A DNA stretch of 64,000 nucleotides from the NCBI RefSeq assembly GCF_010500615.1, contig NZ_JAAGNX010000001.1, positions 372,001 through 436,000 of the forward strand. Direction: 5' to 3'. Below are positions 50,349 to 59,303 of this stretch, piece after piece (position 1 is the first letter of the stretch; each line of letters starts with the position of its first letter). This DNA is from Oceanipulchritudo coccoides (GTDB lineage: Bacteria > Verrucomicrobiota > Verrucomicrobiia > Opitutales > Oceanipulchritudinaceae). Below the pieces are notes generated by a model. The model searched no databases and had not been told where the DNA came from. It worked only from the letters and a program-made list of their open reading frames with translations. The position numbers and the translations under genes are program-made.

Positions 50349-52616
50349 ATGAGCAACAATCAGTACCAGTCAGGTGGTTCCCAAGGTGGATATTATGGTG
50401 GATATTATTACGGGGAGGGCTACTCCGGTTATGCTGACTCGGGAAACGCTCCTTCCCGCTCACTGACGGATTACTTGCTCATTCTCCGTGAACGCATCTG
50501 GTGGCTCGTGGTATCTATCTTTGTCGTCTTTCTTGGTTTTGCCCTCTACACTTTTAATGCCCCTAAGCTTTACCGGGCCGCAGCCTCCGTGGAAATCCTG
50601 AGGCAGAAAGACCAAGTCTTCCAAATTCAGGACATCGTCCGGCAGGAAGTTGCCAATGCGGAGGATTTCAATACCCAGATTAAGATTCTGGAAAGTTTGA
50701 ATATTGTTCAGGCAGTGGATGAGCGCCTGAAAGGAAATCTGCGTAACCGCTTTCTAGCCCCCTACGAGAAGGGTTTGGACGCCACTCTGCGTGGGACACG
50801 CAGTGTCGGGCAAATTCTATACTCAAACCGTGCCATCTCCCCCGTCCGGCTGTCCCTTGTCGTAAATATTATCTTCACGCATCCGGATAAAGAAGTTGCA
50901 GCTGTAGTGGCCAATTACTTTGCGGAGGAATATATTGATTTTAATCGTAATCAGCAGATTGAAGGATCCTTGCGCGCGGTGGATGATCTGCGCAGCCAAG
51001 CCGATCAGCAGCTCGCCAAAATCAAGGAAATGGAAATGCGGCTGGCCGACTTCAAGGAGAAGTACGATACGCTCTCGGTCGATCGCTCCCAGGATATCGA
51101 TAATCAGCAGCTGATCAGCCTGAATACGCGTCTTGAGCAGGATAAGCAACTCTATGACGAAGCCAGCACCGTGATGGCCCAGATCAACGAGGCTCGCGAC
51201 AGTGGAGATCCGCTTTGGGAGCTTGGATTTATCGCCAATAACGCGGAAGTTTCTGATCTGCTCAACAAGCTGACAGTCAACAAGATCCAGATTGCGACAC
51301 TTTCCAAGAAGTTCAGGGCCATGCACCCGACAATGATTGCTGCCCAGGAACAGTTGGACCAGACCCAGTCCGAGCTCGACAAAGCGGTCAATACGGCTGC
51401 GTCACGTTTCGAGAAGGATTTTGAGCGGACTGAAGCAAACCTAAGAAACTCCGAAGACCGTCTGGCTTTAAATCAGCAGAAATTGATCGAGTTGGACCGT
51501 ATCCGCCCTGAATACAATGCTTTGGCCCGGGATCTGGCGATCAGCCAGGAGCTGTATAATCACTACTACAATCGGCTGCAACAAGCGGCGGTGAAGGTGA
51601 CCACAGAAGGGCAGACAGCCCGCATTATTGATCGCGCTGTTGAGCCTGTCCGGCCCTTCAAGCCGAACATCACGATGAATCTGGCGATTGGTCTTGTTAT
51701 GGGGACGGGTGTTGGCCTTGGATTGGTTTTCCTTTTGGCTTTCCTTGATGATAAGGTAAAGTCCGCCTTCGACATTGAATCAACTCTCGGCGTTCCACTT
51801 GTCGGGATCGTCCCGCATATTTTCAGCATTGATTCCCAGGAGAAAGCCCGTATCGCGGCGGATGAACACGATAAGCATGCTGTTGAGGCCTTTAGATCGA
51901 TTCATTCGACCTTGAAGCTCAACGAGGAGAGCCGAAATGCAAAGGTCATCCTTTCTACCAGCACGATTCCCAGCGAAGGTAAAACCTTCATCAGCACGAA
52001 TTTGTCCATCACTTTTGCTGCGCATGGTGAGCGGACAATTGTTGTAGATGCCGACTTGCGGATGCCGAATGTCTCCAAGGAGCTTAATATTGATGGGAAG
52101 CGCGGGATTATCCAGCTGATTGCTGATAAGGGAGATTTGGACTCTTACATCTACAAGGATTTTCTCCCGAACCTTGACCTGTTGCCGGCAGGTGGGAATA
52201 CCAAGAAACCTACCCAGATCCTTGGTAGTGAAGAATTTGCAAATTTAATCCATGAGTTGCGGCTGCGTTACGACCGCGTCATCATCGACACCCCCCCGAT
52301 TGCCACGGTGAGCGATGCCATGAACATTCTCCCGCTGGTGGATGGGGTGCTTATGGTCATCCGGTTCAATATGGTCAAACGCAAGACGGCCTCGGTGAAT
52401 ATCCGGCGGTTACGTGAGTCGAATGTCCCTATCTTCGGGGCTGTCCTGAATAATTTGAATACCCACGTGGCGGGCTATTACTATTCCCACTACTACGATA
52501 AGTCCTACAAGTCCTATAAACACTATTACTTGCAGAACAAGGGCATGGAAGATCTGGATGAGGAAGTTGCCGCTTCTGGCCCATCCGATGGTCCTCAAGA
52601 AACCAAGACTTCTTAA
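50349..52616 (+). CDS. Wzc-like polysaccharide co-polymerase and BY-kinase
   Basis: A 755-residue inner-membrane protein. Wzz domain flanked by two membrane helices (about 53-72 and 447-466) with a long coiled-coil, GNVR-type periplasmic part. Then a cytosolic tyrosine kinase: Walker A STIPSEGKTFIS (near 540), Walker A' VVDADLRMP, Walker B VIIDTPPIAT, and the C-terminal tyrosine cluster GYYYSHYYDKSYKSYKHYY. The N-terminus (QSGGSQGGYYGGYYYGEGYS) is also Tyr/Gly-rich. It controls chain length and export of a surface polysaccharide with the Wza-like partner. A terminator follows. Confidence 0.94.
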   Translation: MSNNQYQSGGSQGGYYGGYYYGEGYSGYADSGNAPSRSLTDYLLILRERIWWLVVSIFVVFLGFALYTFNAPKLYRAAASVEILRQKDQVFQIQDIVRQEVANAEDFNTQIKILESLNIVQAVDERLKGNLRNRFLAPYEKGLDATLRGTRSVGQILYSNRAISPVRLSLVVNIIFTHPDKEVAAVVANYFAEEYIDFNRNQQIEGSLRAVDDLRSQADQQLAKIKEMEMRLADFKEKYDTLSVDRSQDIDNQQLISLNTRLEQDKQLYDEASTVMAQINEARDSGDPLWELGFIANNAEVSDLLNKLTVNKIQIATLSKKFRAMHPTMIAAQEQLDQTQSELDKAVNTAASRFEKDFERTEANLRNSEDRLALNQQKLIELDRIRPEYNALARDLAISQELYNHYYNRLQQAAVKVTTEGQTARIIDRAVEPVRPFKPNITMNLAIGLVMGTGVGLGLVFLLAFLDDKVKSAFDIESTLGVPLVGIVPHIFSIDSQEKARIAADEHDKHAVEAFRSIHSTLKLNEESRNAKVILSTSTIPSEGKTFISTNLSITFAAHGERTIVVDADLRMPNVSKELNIDGKRGIIQLIADKGDLDSYIYKDFLPNLDLLPAGGNTKKPTQILGSEEFANLIHELRLRYDRVIIDTPPIATVSDAMNILPLVDGVLMVIRFNMVKRKTASVNIRRLRESNVPIFGAVLNNLNTHVAGYYYSHYYDKSYKSYKHYYLQNKGMEDLDEEVAASGPSDGPQETKTS

Positions 52617-52620
52617 TAAC

Positions 52621-52648
52621 AAAAGCCGGTTGATCCGGCTTTTTTTAT
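52621..52648 (+). terminator. Rho-independent terminator after wzc-like gene
   Basis: AAAAGCCGG - TTGAT - CCGGCTTTT with a continuing T-run. Confidence 0.92.
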
Positions 52649-52701
52649 TTTAATCAGACAAATTCACCCGGTTGGCGACGCTTACCCAAATGATTCGAAC
52701 A

Positions 52702-53202
52702 ATGGGCACCCAGATCAATGCAGATGAATGGCACAGTTTTTTCAGGGAATGGAGCGACCGCCTGCTTCTTTTCGCGAGACAGCAGAGCCGGTCCCTTGCC
52801 GATGCAGAGGATATTCTGCAGGAGGCCATGGTACAGATATGGGGAAAAAGGGAAGTGTTCCCGCGGATTGATTCAGGCCTGCTTTTCATGCAGATTCGCC
52901 GCGTCGCCATTGATCGGGCGAGGCGGGAGAAGCGCCGGGAACAACGTGAGCAGGAATATGCAAACGCCGATGATGGCGGTTTTTTTGAATCCAGGAAACC
53001 GGGCGATGCCCTTGATCTGGAGCAGGCTCTTCGCGCCCTGCCGAATGAACAACAGGAGGTACTGGTCTTGAAAATCTGGGGCGGACAGAGTTTCGAGGCA
53101 ATCGGGCGGACTCTCGACATTTCGCCGAATACGGCTGCTTCGCGTTACAGATACGGTCTGGAGCACCTGAGAAGTAACTTTCAGATCCGGGAATTGAAAT
53201 GA
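52702..53202 (+). CDS. ECF-type RNA polymerase sigma factor
   Basis: About 166 residues from ATG 52702 (MGTQINADEWHSFF); ATG 52690 and a TTG at 52672 are also in frame. Region 2 (about 10-75: RLLLFARQQSRSLADAEDIL QEAM, WGKRE) and region 4 (about 108-160: ALPNEQQEVLVLKIWGGQSF, LDISPNTAASRYRYGLEHLR). It overlaps the next gene by 4 nt (ATGA), which encodes a membrane protein that is probably its anti-sigma factor. Confidence 0.9.
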   Translation: MGTQINADEWHSFFREWSDRLLLFARQQSRSLADAEDILQEAMVQIWGKREVFPRIDSGLLFMQIRRVAIDRARREKRREQREQEYANADDGGFFESRKPGDALDLEQALRALPNEQQEVLVLKIWGGQSFEAIGRTLDISPNTAASRYRYGLEHLRSNFQIRELK

Positions 53203-53708
53203 ACCTTGATGAAAAAAACAGTTTTGAAGATCAGTTAAGGCAGTTCAAGCCCTCCAAGGCTAGCCCTCAGATTGAATTGCAGATCAGCCGGGGTCTTGAA
53301 AAAAGCAACCGCGTTGAGCGCAGGCGCAAGTTTGCCTCAATCCTGACTTGGGGCAGTGTGGCCATGGCCGCTTCAATCCTGATCACTTTTGGCTTTCTCC
53401 TTTTCAACGGACGGCTCACCTTGAGTCCCGGTGAGCCCGTTCCGACTGGCGCGGAGCCAATTGCTTTACAAGCCGAACCTCCAGCTCCTGAAGAGACGCT
53501 GGATACTTTCCAACCTGTCCTCGCTGAAAACAATCTCCAAAGTCGCGTCGATGAGGGTATTGTTTTTCTGCGTAATGGCCTGACTGCCCGTCGTTACCGG
53601 TACGAATTCCTTGATCGTGTTGTCTGGAAGAATCCCTCCAACGGAGCGGTAGTGGAAATGGAGATTCCTCGAGACGAAGTTATTTTAGTCCCCGTTCAGA
53701 CATATTGA
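53199..53708 (+). CDS. Putative anti-sigma factor with one membrane helix
   Basis: A 169-residue protein: cytosolic N-terminus (about 1-45), one membrane helix (about 48-69, LTWGSVAMAASILITFGFLL), Pro/Glu-rich linker and a periplasmic part. There is no zinc HCC motif. Start overlaps the sigma-factor stop (ATGA), the standard sigma/anti-sigma arrangement; the role is inferred from that. Confidence 0.65.
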   Translation: MNLDEKNSFEDQLRQFKPSKASPQIELQISRGLEKSNRVERRRKFASILTWGSVAMAASILITFGFLLFNGRLTLSPGEPVPTGAEPIALQAEPPAPEETLDTFQPVLAENNLQSRVDEGIVFLRNGLTARRYRYEFLDRVVWKNPSNGAVVEMEIPRDEVILVPVQTY

Positions 53709-53751
53709 ACGGAAATATTCAAAATTCACCCCCTTATGAAAGGAAATCAAA

Positions 53752-54846
53752 ATGAAGAGTAACACAAAGCGTTCATTCCCTGCTTTGGCAGGGATATTGG
53801 TGATGCTGTCCTGTTCGCCGCTGCTGGCATCCGAGGATTCCCAAGCCACCGATGGGGAATCCATACAAGCTATCGTCACGGAAGCCCAGCGCATGGCCCA
53901 GGAGTGGGCACAACGAATTCGCGGTTGGAGTGAAGGCAGTGAGAAAAATACCACCTATCTTGGAGTGGTCATTGAGTCCGTGCCTAAGGTCCTGCGAGAT
54001 TATATCGATCTTCCAGATGGTGTCGGGTTGCTTTTTACCCGGATCGCCAAGGATAGTCCGGCCGAGAAAGCCGGACTCATGGACAACGACATTATAGTTT
54101 CCTTCGACGGCCAATTGATCATAAATTTCAACCAGCTGTCCACCTTGATCGACCTAAGGGGGCCAGGAGCCGAGGTTCCCATGAAGATCCTTCGGAAGGG
54201 TGAAGAAATCGACCTGACAGTTACTCTTGAGGAACGGGTCCGGCGAAACGGGTCAATTGTTGTCCCTGACGCACCGGATATCCCGGAGCTACCCGAAAGC
54301 CCTGATGCCGATGGGGTCGGCCTGTTCATGGAGAAAATCGAGGAGTGGATTCCCGGTTCAGTGAAAGTGTTCGTGGATGAAAATGAACAGGTCCATGTTG
54401 ATTTGCAGGATTTGAAAGAGGACTTGCACGATCTTCGCCTGAAGGTGATTGAGTTGAGGGAATCCAACGGTGCGCCCTCTGATATTCGAAAGGAATACGG
54501 CGACTTGGGCGCGCGGACAAAAGTTGTCCGGGTTCAGGACCGCAGGGTGAATTATACCAGCCCCGAGGGGTTTCTGGTCCTTTCTTCATCAGAATCCGGC
54601 CAACAGGCGGAAGTTCGGGACGCCCAAGGCAGCCTTGTCTACGAGGGTCCTGTTCCTGAGGATTATGCCAGAACATTACCCGAGAAAGCGGTCGAATTGA
54701 TCGACGCCTACATGGGGTCACGGGAAAAACTCCAGTTGGAATCAGACGGGAAGACCGTGGAAATTGAAATTAATGACACGGAGATTGAACCCCTGACCCT
54801 TGTTCTGGACTCCGGCGAGGCCCCAATGGCAGGCAAATTATTTTGA
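53752..54846 (+). CDS. Periplasmic PDZ-domain protein
   Basis: A 364-residue exported protein. Signal peptide (about 1-26), then a PDZ domain (about 65-155: TYLGVVIESVPKVLRDYIDL, GLLFTRIAKDSPAEKAGLMD, NDIIVSFDGQLI). No protease domain or catalytic Ser/His is present. The second half is an acidic helical segment and a beta-rich end. It follows the sigma/anti-sigma pair by 44 bp and may sense periplasmic state for them, as PDZ proteins do in sigma-E pathways; this is inference. Confidence 0.8.
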   Translation: MKSNTKRSFPALAGILVMLSCSPLLASEDSQATDGESIQAIVTEAQRMAQEWAQRIRGWSEGSEKNTTYLGVVIESVPKVLRDYIDLPDGVGLLFTRIAKDSPAEKAGLMDNDIIVSFDGQLIINFNQLSTLIDLRGPGAEVPMKILRKGEEIDLTVTLEERVRRNGSIVVPDAPDIPELPESPDADGVGLFMEKIEEWIPGSVKVFVDENEQVHVDLQDLKEDLHDLRLKVIELRESNGAPSDIRKEYGDLGARTKVVRVQDRRVNYTSPEGFLVLSSSESGQQAEVRDAQGSLVYEGPVPEDYARTLPEKAVELIDAYMGSREKLQLESDGKTVEIEINDTEIEPLTLVLDSGEAPMAGKLF

Positions 54847-54882
54847 CTCTATCTGGGGATCTGATTCTCCTGAGAGTCTGTT

Positions 54883-55269
54883 ATGCTTCAACCTGACCAC
54901 TTGGATTCATATGCCCATCTGCTCGACCGTGAGCAATTGGACATGCTCATAGAAGCGGGAGGAGATGACTCCACATCCCTGCTGGATGAAATATTTGGTC
55001 TTTTTGAGTCGGAAAGCCGTGAGAAACTGGAGGAGCTCCAGAATTACAAGGCTCAGGCTGATTATGAGAAGTTAGGCAAGGCTGCCCATGCCCTTGCTGG
55101 CAGCAGTGCGAATATCGGCGGACGGGAGTTGGCTCGTCAGGCAAAGCAAATCGAGGACCTTTGCAAGAGCCAGAATGGCGAGGAGGCTGCCACTTTGGTA
55201 GATTCGCTGGAGATCACCTATCGAGATACTATTCTTGCCCTGAAAAAGCTGTCCGGAAAGCCGGTTTGA
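54883..55269 (+). CDS. HPt-domain phosphotransfer protein
   Basis: A 128-residue single HPt domain. The phospho-accepting site is His69 in LGKAAHALAGSSANIGG. Four-helix-bundle pattern throughout. It could relay phosphate between a hybrid kinase (one is at 24.6 kb) and a receiver such as the CheY-like protein at 55697; pairing is not proven. Confidence 0.85.
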   Translation: MLQPDHLDSYAHLLDREQLDMLIEAGGDDSTSLLDEIFGLFESESREKLEELQNYKAQADYEKLGKAAHALAGSSANIGGRELARQAKQIEDLCKSQNGEEAATLVDSLEITYRDTILALKKLSGKPV

Positions 55270-55311
55270 TTAACTCGACAGGTTCTCTCCAAGCCTTGGA
55301 TTCGGGCATGA

Positions 55312-55343
55312 AAAAGCCGCTCAGCATGTGCTGAACGGCTTTG
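55312..55343 (-). terminator. Terminator of the small basic protein gene
   Basis: AAAGCCG-CT-CAGCA-TG-TGCTG-AA-CGGCTTT, read leftward, is followed by a TTTTT run (55315-55311). It lies between the HPt gene and the minus-strand small gene. Confidence 0.75.
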
Positions 55344-55367
55344 GAAGGGCAATTTTCCAAAAGATGT

Positions 55368-55526
55368 TTAATCGTCGGCTTTGGTTTTAACCAAACCGGT
55401 CACCCGGTCGCCGTCTTTCCACTCGCCCCTTTTCTGGAGGAGTGAGACGCGTTCAAAGCGCTTGAGAACATTGCGACGCTTCTTGCCGGTGGCAGCGCCT
55501 ACTTTAAAACTGGGATGTTGTGACAT
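55368..55526 (-). CDS. Small basic protein of Verrucomicrobia/Chlamydiae
   Basis: A 52-residue, highly basic protein: MSQHPSFKVGAATGKKRRNV, then LKRFERVSLL. This matches the small basic protein family confined to Verrucomicrobia, Chlamydiae and relatives (TIGR04137), thought to associate with the ribosome. It is the strongest taxonomic marker in the window. A terminator lies downstream at 55312-55343. Confidence 0.88.
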   Translation of the reverse strand: MSQHPSFKVGAATGKKRRNVLKRFERVSLLQKRGEWKDGDRVTGLVKTKADD

Positions 55527-55696
55527 AATACGTTCCTTTGATTAAAGCGGTTTAAAGAAGCACCTTTGTGGACGAGTGCAAGATTTTTTGGGTAAAACGA
55601 GAGAAATTTCAGGGAATAATTCGGGGCTGCGGATTTTTTTAAGTGCCAATCTATTATGGCTTGCGAGAATCCGCGCTCTGGCGATAATTCCTCAGC

Positions 55697-56083
55697 ATGT
55701 CTATACCGCGTACTGCTCTTGTCGCTGACGATGAGAATCACATTCGTTCATATGTCCGTATTATCCTGACCCATCTGGGCGTTGAGGAGGTCTTCGAAGC
55801 CAGGACCGGGGATGAGGCTCTGGTCACTTTCCAGGAGAAAAATCCGGATATTGTCTTTTTAGACATCAACATGCCCGGGATGACCGGATTGGAAGTGTTG
55901 CCTAAGATTATGGAAATTGATGAAGACGCGGTTGTCATCATGCTCACCGGGCATGCTTCGCGTCATCTGGTCGAGCACGCCGCCCAGGCCGGGGCAATTC
56001 ACTATATTCGCAAGGACACACCACAACAGGAGATTTCAAGTATGCTGAAAACTCTTTTTGATGAACTCGACGGAGGTGAATAA
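55697..56083 (+). CDS. CheY-like response regulator (single receiver)
   Basis: A 128-residue receiver domain with no output domain. Acidic pocket Asp11/Asp12 (LVADDENHI), phospho-Asp56 in VFLDINMPGMTG, Thr84 in IMLTGHA and Lys106 in YIRKD. It is followed four bases later by the small gene at 56087 and then the GspE-like gene, so it may regulate pilus or secretion activity; inference from context. Confidence 0.9.
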   Translation: MSIPRTALVADDENHIRSYVRIILTHLGVEEVFEARTGDEALVTFQEKNPDIVFLDINMPGMTGLEVLPKIMEIDEDAVVIMLTGHASRHLVEHAAQAGAIHYIRKDTPQQEISSMLKTLFDELDGGE

Positions 56084-56086
56084 GTC

Positions 56087-56287
56087 ATGAAAGATTCCGA
56101 CTCACACAAGATAGAAAACAAATCCCTTCTCAAGGAAGTTCGTTATTCTTTACGCGAGTTGCTAGCGGAAGTGGCCGAGGAGCGCGAAGGCTCTTCAATC
56201 GGCCAGGAAATGGTTGATCAGACAGAGATCGGCAAATTATTCAAAAGCAGAAAAAAGAAGGCCAATCGTGGAAACTCAGGAGAATAA
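56087..56287 (+). CDS. Small charged protein between CheY-like and GspE-like genes
   Basis: A 66-residue highly charged protein (KIENKSLLKEVRYSLRELLA, then EVAEEREGSS). Its 3' end overlaps the GspE-like start by 20 nt. No domain is recognised; it is likely helical. Tight spacing on both sides suggests a real co-translated gene, perhaps an adaptor for the neighbouring receiver or ATPase. Confidence 0.65.
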   Translation: MKDSDSHKIENKSLLKEVRYSLRELLAEVAEEREGSSIGQEMVDQTEIGKLFKSRKKKANRGNSGE

Positions 56288-58004
56288 ACTCTTTTTGGAT
56301 ACGCTTCGCGAACGCGAGGCCAATTTTTTATCTGAGGATCTCGAGCCTCTTTTGCAAAAGTGCGGAGGGGTGACCATCAGCTTCCTGGAAGCTGTAATAG
56401 AGCGGGAATACCTCAGTAAAAACCGGGCTTGTAAGCTTTGGGCTGACGGATTGGGCCTTGCCTATGTCAATCCGCTCATAGCCGTTGTCACACCTGATGC
56501 TGTCCAACGAATACCAGTTGAAATAGCCCGAAAAGGCCAAGTGCTCGGTCTTTATGTGATCAACAATGTCCTGACGGTGGCGATGGCCACGCCGACAGAC
56601 ACCCGTCTGGTGAAACAGATCCAGGCCATTGCGAATATTGAGATTTCCCCCGTATTTGCTCCGCCGAGGGAAATCAGTCATGCCATCGAGCTCTATTATC
56701 GTAGCCAGGAAAATGTCCTCGAGGATATTGAACAGTTTGAGAAAGAGCAGGAAGAGCTGCTTCAATCCCTGACCGACGAAGACTTGAAGGATCTGGCTTC
56801 CTCGAACAGCCTGAGCCGACTTCTCGACGGAATGATCTATCTTGCCGTCCGGGAGAGGGCATCGGACATCCATATGGAGGCTGGGGAGGACCAGGCTGTC
56901 GTGCGGTTCCGTATAGATGGCAAACTGATCCACTATTATTCCTACGGAAAGGCCATCCACCGGGCTTTTTCAACTCGTCTGAAGGTGCTTTGTAAACTGA
57001 ACGTGGCTGAGTCCCGTTTCCCCCAGGACGGGCGTTTCTCCATGCCCTTCGGAATGGGTAAGGCTGATTTCCGGGTGAGCCTGATTCCAACAGTCCACGG
57101 AATGAAGGCGGTTCTCCGGATTCTGCCGGGAGTCAACCGCAGAGGGGTGATTGGCCTTGACCAGATGATGATATCGACCCCGATCCTTGAATCCTTCAGG
57201 CGGGTCATCAAGTCTCCCAACGGGATTGTATTTGTTACCGGACCCACCGGAAGTGGTAAGACAACCACTTTGTATGCCTCCTTGGAGGAGTTGAATTCAG
57301 CTGACGTCAATATCACGACGATTGAGGATCCGGTTGAAGTCCAGATTCCGGGCGTCACCCAGAGCCAGGTTAATTCCCATATCGACCTCAGCTTCAGCTT
57401 GCTTTTGCGGTCTATTCTACGCCAAGACCCGGACATTATCCTCGTCGGGGAAATCCGGGATTATGACACGGCCAAGATTGCTACAGAAGCAGCCCTGACC
57501 GGACACATGGTCTTGAGTACCCTTCACACGAACAATGCCATCCAGGCAATTTTGCGAATGATGGAGATTGGGATCGAACCTTACATGGTTGCTCCTTCCA
57601 TCATGGGTGTTCTTGGTCAGCGACTCGGGGCAAGAATATGCGAAAGCTGTAAGCGGGCCTATTTTCCGGGACGGGAAGTCCTTGATCGCTACTTCTATGA
57701 TATTCCTGAGGGAGAGGAGATTGCCTTTTCGCAGGGAGTCGGGTGCACCAATTGTCGGCAGACCGGTTATTCCGGGAGAATTGCCTTCCACGAGCTCCTT
57801 CTCGTCGACGATGTCATGCGCAGTATGATCGGACAACGGGTCGGTCAGGACGAGCTTCTGCGGTACGCGACAAAGTTGGGATACCGCAGTCTGCGATACG
57901 ATGGGATGAAAAAGGTTTTACTGGGACTGACAACTATCGAGGAGATCGAAAAGCATACGGTACTTGAGTGGGGTCCTGAATTGGAGGAACAAGCTGGTTC
58001 CTGA
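56268..58004 (+). CDS. GspE/PilB-family secretion/pilus ATPase
   Basis: About 578 residues from GTG 56268 (VETQENKLFLDTLREREANF), chosen because GAAGG lies seven bases upstream. An N-terminal T2SSE_N domain (about 20-150) precedes the ATPase: Walker A GPTGSGKTTT (near 324), Asp box EDPVE, Walker B VGEIRD, His box GHMVLSTLHTN, and a zinc knuckle CESC...CTNC (near 457 and 492). It powers type II secretion or type IV pilus assembly. No other pilus or secretion gene is adjacent in the window. Confidence 0.93.
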   Translation: METQENKLFLDTLREREANFLSEDLEPLLQKCGGVTISFLEAVIEREYLSKNRACKLWADGLGLAYVNPLIAVVTPDAVQRIPVEIARKGQVLGLYVINNVLTVAMATPTDTRLVKQIQAIANIEISPVFAPPREISHAIELYYRSQENVLEDIEQFEKEQEELLQSLTDEDLKDLASSNSLSRLLDGMIYLAVRERASDIHMEAGEDQAVVRFRIDGKLIHYYSYGKAIHRAFSTRLKVLCKLNVAESRFPQDGRFSMPFGMGKADFRVSLIPTVHGMKAVLRILPGVNRRGVIGLDQMMISTPILESFRRVIKSPNGIVFVTGPTGSGKTTTLYASLEELNSADVNITTIEDPVEVQIPGVTQSQVNSHIDLSFSLLLRSILRQDPDIILVGEIRDYDTAKIATEAALTGHMVLSTLHTNNAIQAILRMMEIGIEPYMVAPSIMGVLGQRLGARICESCKRAYFPGREVLDRYFYDIPEGEEIAFSQGVGCTNCRQTGYSGRIAFHELLLVDDVMRSMIGQRVGQDELLRYATKLGYRSLRYDGMKKVLLGLTTIEEIEKHTVLEWGPELEEQAGS

Positions 58005-58047
58005 TTTTTACCGGAAGAAGGGAAACAGAACAGGCACTCTTTTTGGG

Positions 58048-59295
58048 ATGAAAGGAGTGGAAAAAGTCATTGATCGTATCCGGCGTCATTCGTCCGACTT
58101 TGCAACTTTCACGGTAAATGTGATTTACGGGCGCGAGACGGGGCGTTGCGCCCGTCTATGGGCCCTGTTTCTTTTTGGGCTCAGTATTATTTACCGGGGT
58201 GTTGTTTTTGTCCGGTTTCAGCTGTACAAGCATCGAATTCTTCGTGCCCAGCATCTCGGCTGCCTTGTCGTGGTTGTTGGGAACCTGACAGTTGGCGGGA
58301 CTGGCAAGACACCTGTAGTGGAAAGGCTTGCCAAAACACTTCATGCAAAGGGCAGAAAAGTGGCAATCCTCAGTCGGGGATACAAGAGCAAGAAAGAACC
58401 GGTATATAAAAAATGGATACGCTGGATACTCCACCAGCCACCAGTTCCACCCCGTGTGGTAAGTGACGGGGAAACGATTTTCTTTGATTCGGAAGTTGCG
58501 GGTGATGAGCCATACATGCTTGCCAGGAATCTTCCGGGAGTCGTTGTCGTGACGGATAAGGACCGGGTCAAGGCGGGGCTGTTTGCCATACGGAAATACG
58601 GTGTGGACACCTTGATTCTGGATGACGGATTCCAGTATTACCAGCTGCAGGATCACTTGCAATTGCTTCTCGTGGACAAGACCAACCCGTTTGGCAACGG
58701 CAACCTCCTTCCGCGGGGAATATTACGCGAGCCCATTTCGCAGATGCGACGCGCTTCGTATATATTCCTTACAAAGTCGGAGAAGCAACCGGATGAGGCA
58801 CTTGTTGACACATTGGAAAAGCACCGCCCTGAGCGGGAATGGATCGAGTGCACCCATCGGCCCCAGTATCTGCAGTCCGTCTTTGGAGATGAGCAACGCC
58901 CGCTCAATTGGCTTGAAGGCAAACGTGTCGGTGCCTTGAGTGGCATCGCCATGCCGGAAAGCTTCGAGCAGTTTATAATGGATCTCGGTGCGGTGGAGAT
59001 TGTTCCTTTCCGTTTTCTTGACCACCACCGTTTCACGCATCACGAACTGGATCGCATCACGAGGGAGATTGAGGAGAATGATTTGCAACTGTTGGTGACG
59101 ACCGAGAAGGATGCTGTCCGGATCAAGCCTGATTTTATGCCACCCATTCCCTTTTATTTTTTACGGGTTGAGATTCACATGCTCGCCGGAACCTCAAATT
59201 TCGAAGAAGCTGTCCGCCGAATCTGTTTTCCCAGAGAGTCCGCGGATGCTGACCGCTGGAAGAGCGGGCAGACACAGCCACTTTTTCCAAAGTAA
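58048..59295 (+). CDS. lpxK: Tetraacyldisaccharide 4'-kinase
   Basis: About 415 residues from ATG 58048 ([11 protein letters not shown]); the frame extends to a TTG at 57964. One N-terminal membrane helix (about 38-58), then the P-loop [19 protein letters not shown] (near 76-94) typical of LpxK, with [14 protein letters not shown]-type [11 protein letters not shown], and [12 protein letters not shown]. LpxK phosphorylates the 4' position of the lipid A precursor, so the cell makes LPS-type lipid A. Confidence 0.93.
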   Translation: MKGVEKVIDRIRRHSSDFATFTVNVIYGRETGRCARLWALFLFGLSIIYRGVVFVRFQLYKHRILRAQHLGCLVVVVGNLTVGGTGKTPVVERLAKTLHAKGRKVAILSRGYKSKKEPVYKKWIRWILHQPPVPPRVVSDGETIFFDSEVAGDEPYMLARNLPGVVVVTDKDRVKAGLFAIRKYGVDTLILDDGFQYYQLQDHLQLLLVDKTNPFGNGNLLPRGILREPISQMRRASYIFLTKSEKQPDEALVDTLEKHRPEREWIECTHRPQYLQSVFGDEQRPLNWLEGKRVGALSGIAMPESFEQFIMDLGAVEIVPFRFLDHHRFTHHELDRITREIEENDLQLLVTTEKDAVRIKPDFMPPIPFYFLRVEIHMLAGTSNFEEAVRRICFPRESADADRWKSGQTQPLFPK

Positions 59296-59303
59296 TCTTC
59301 AAG

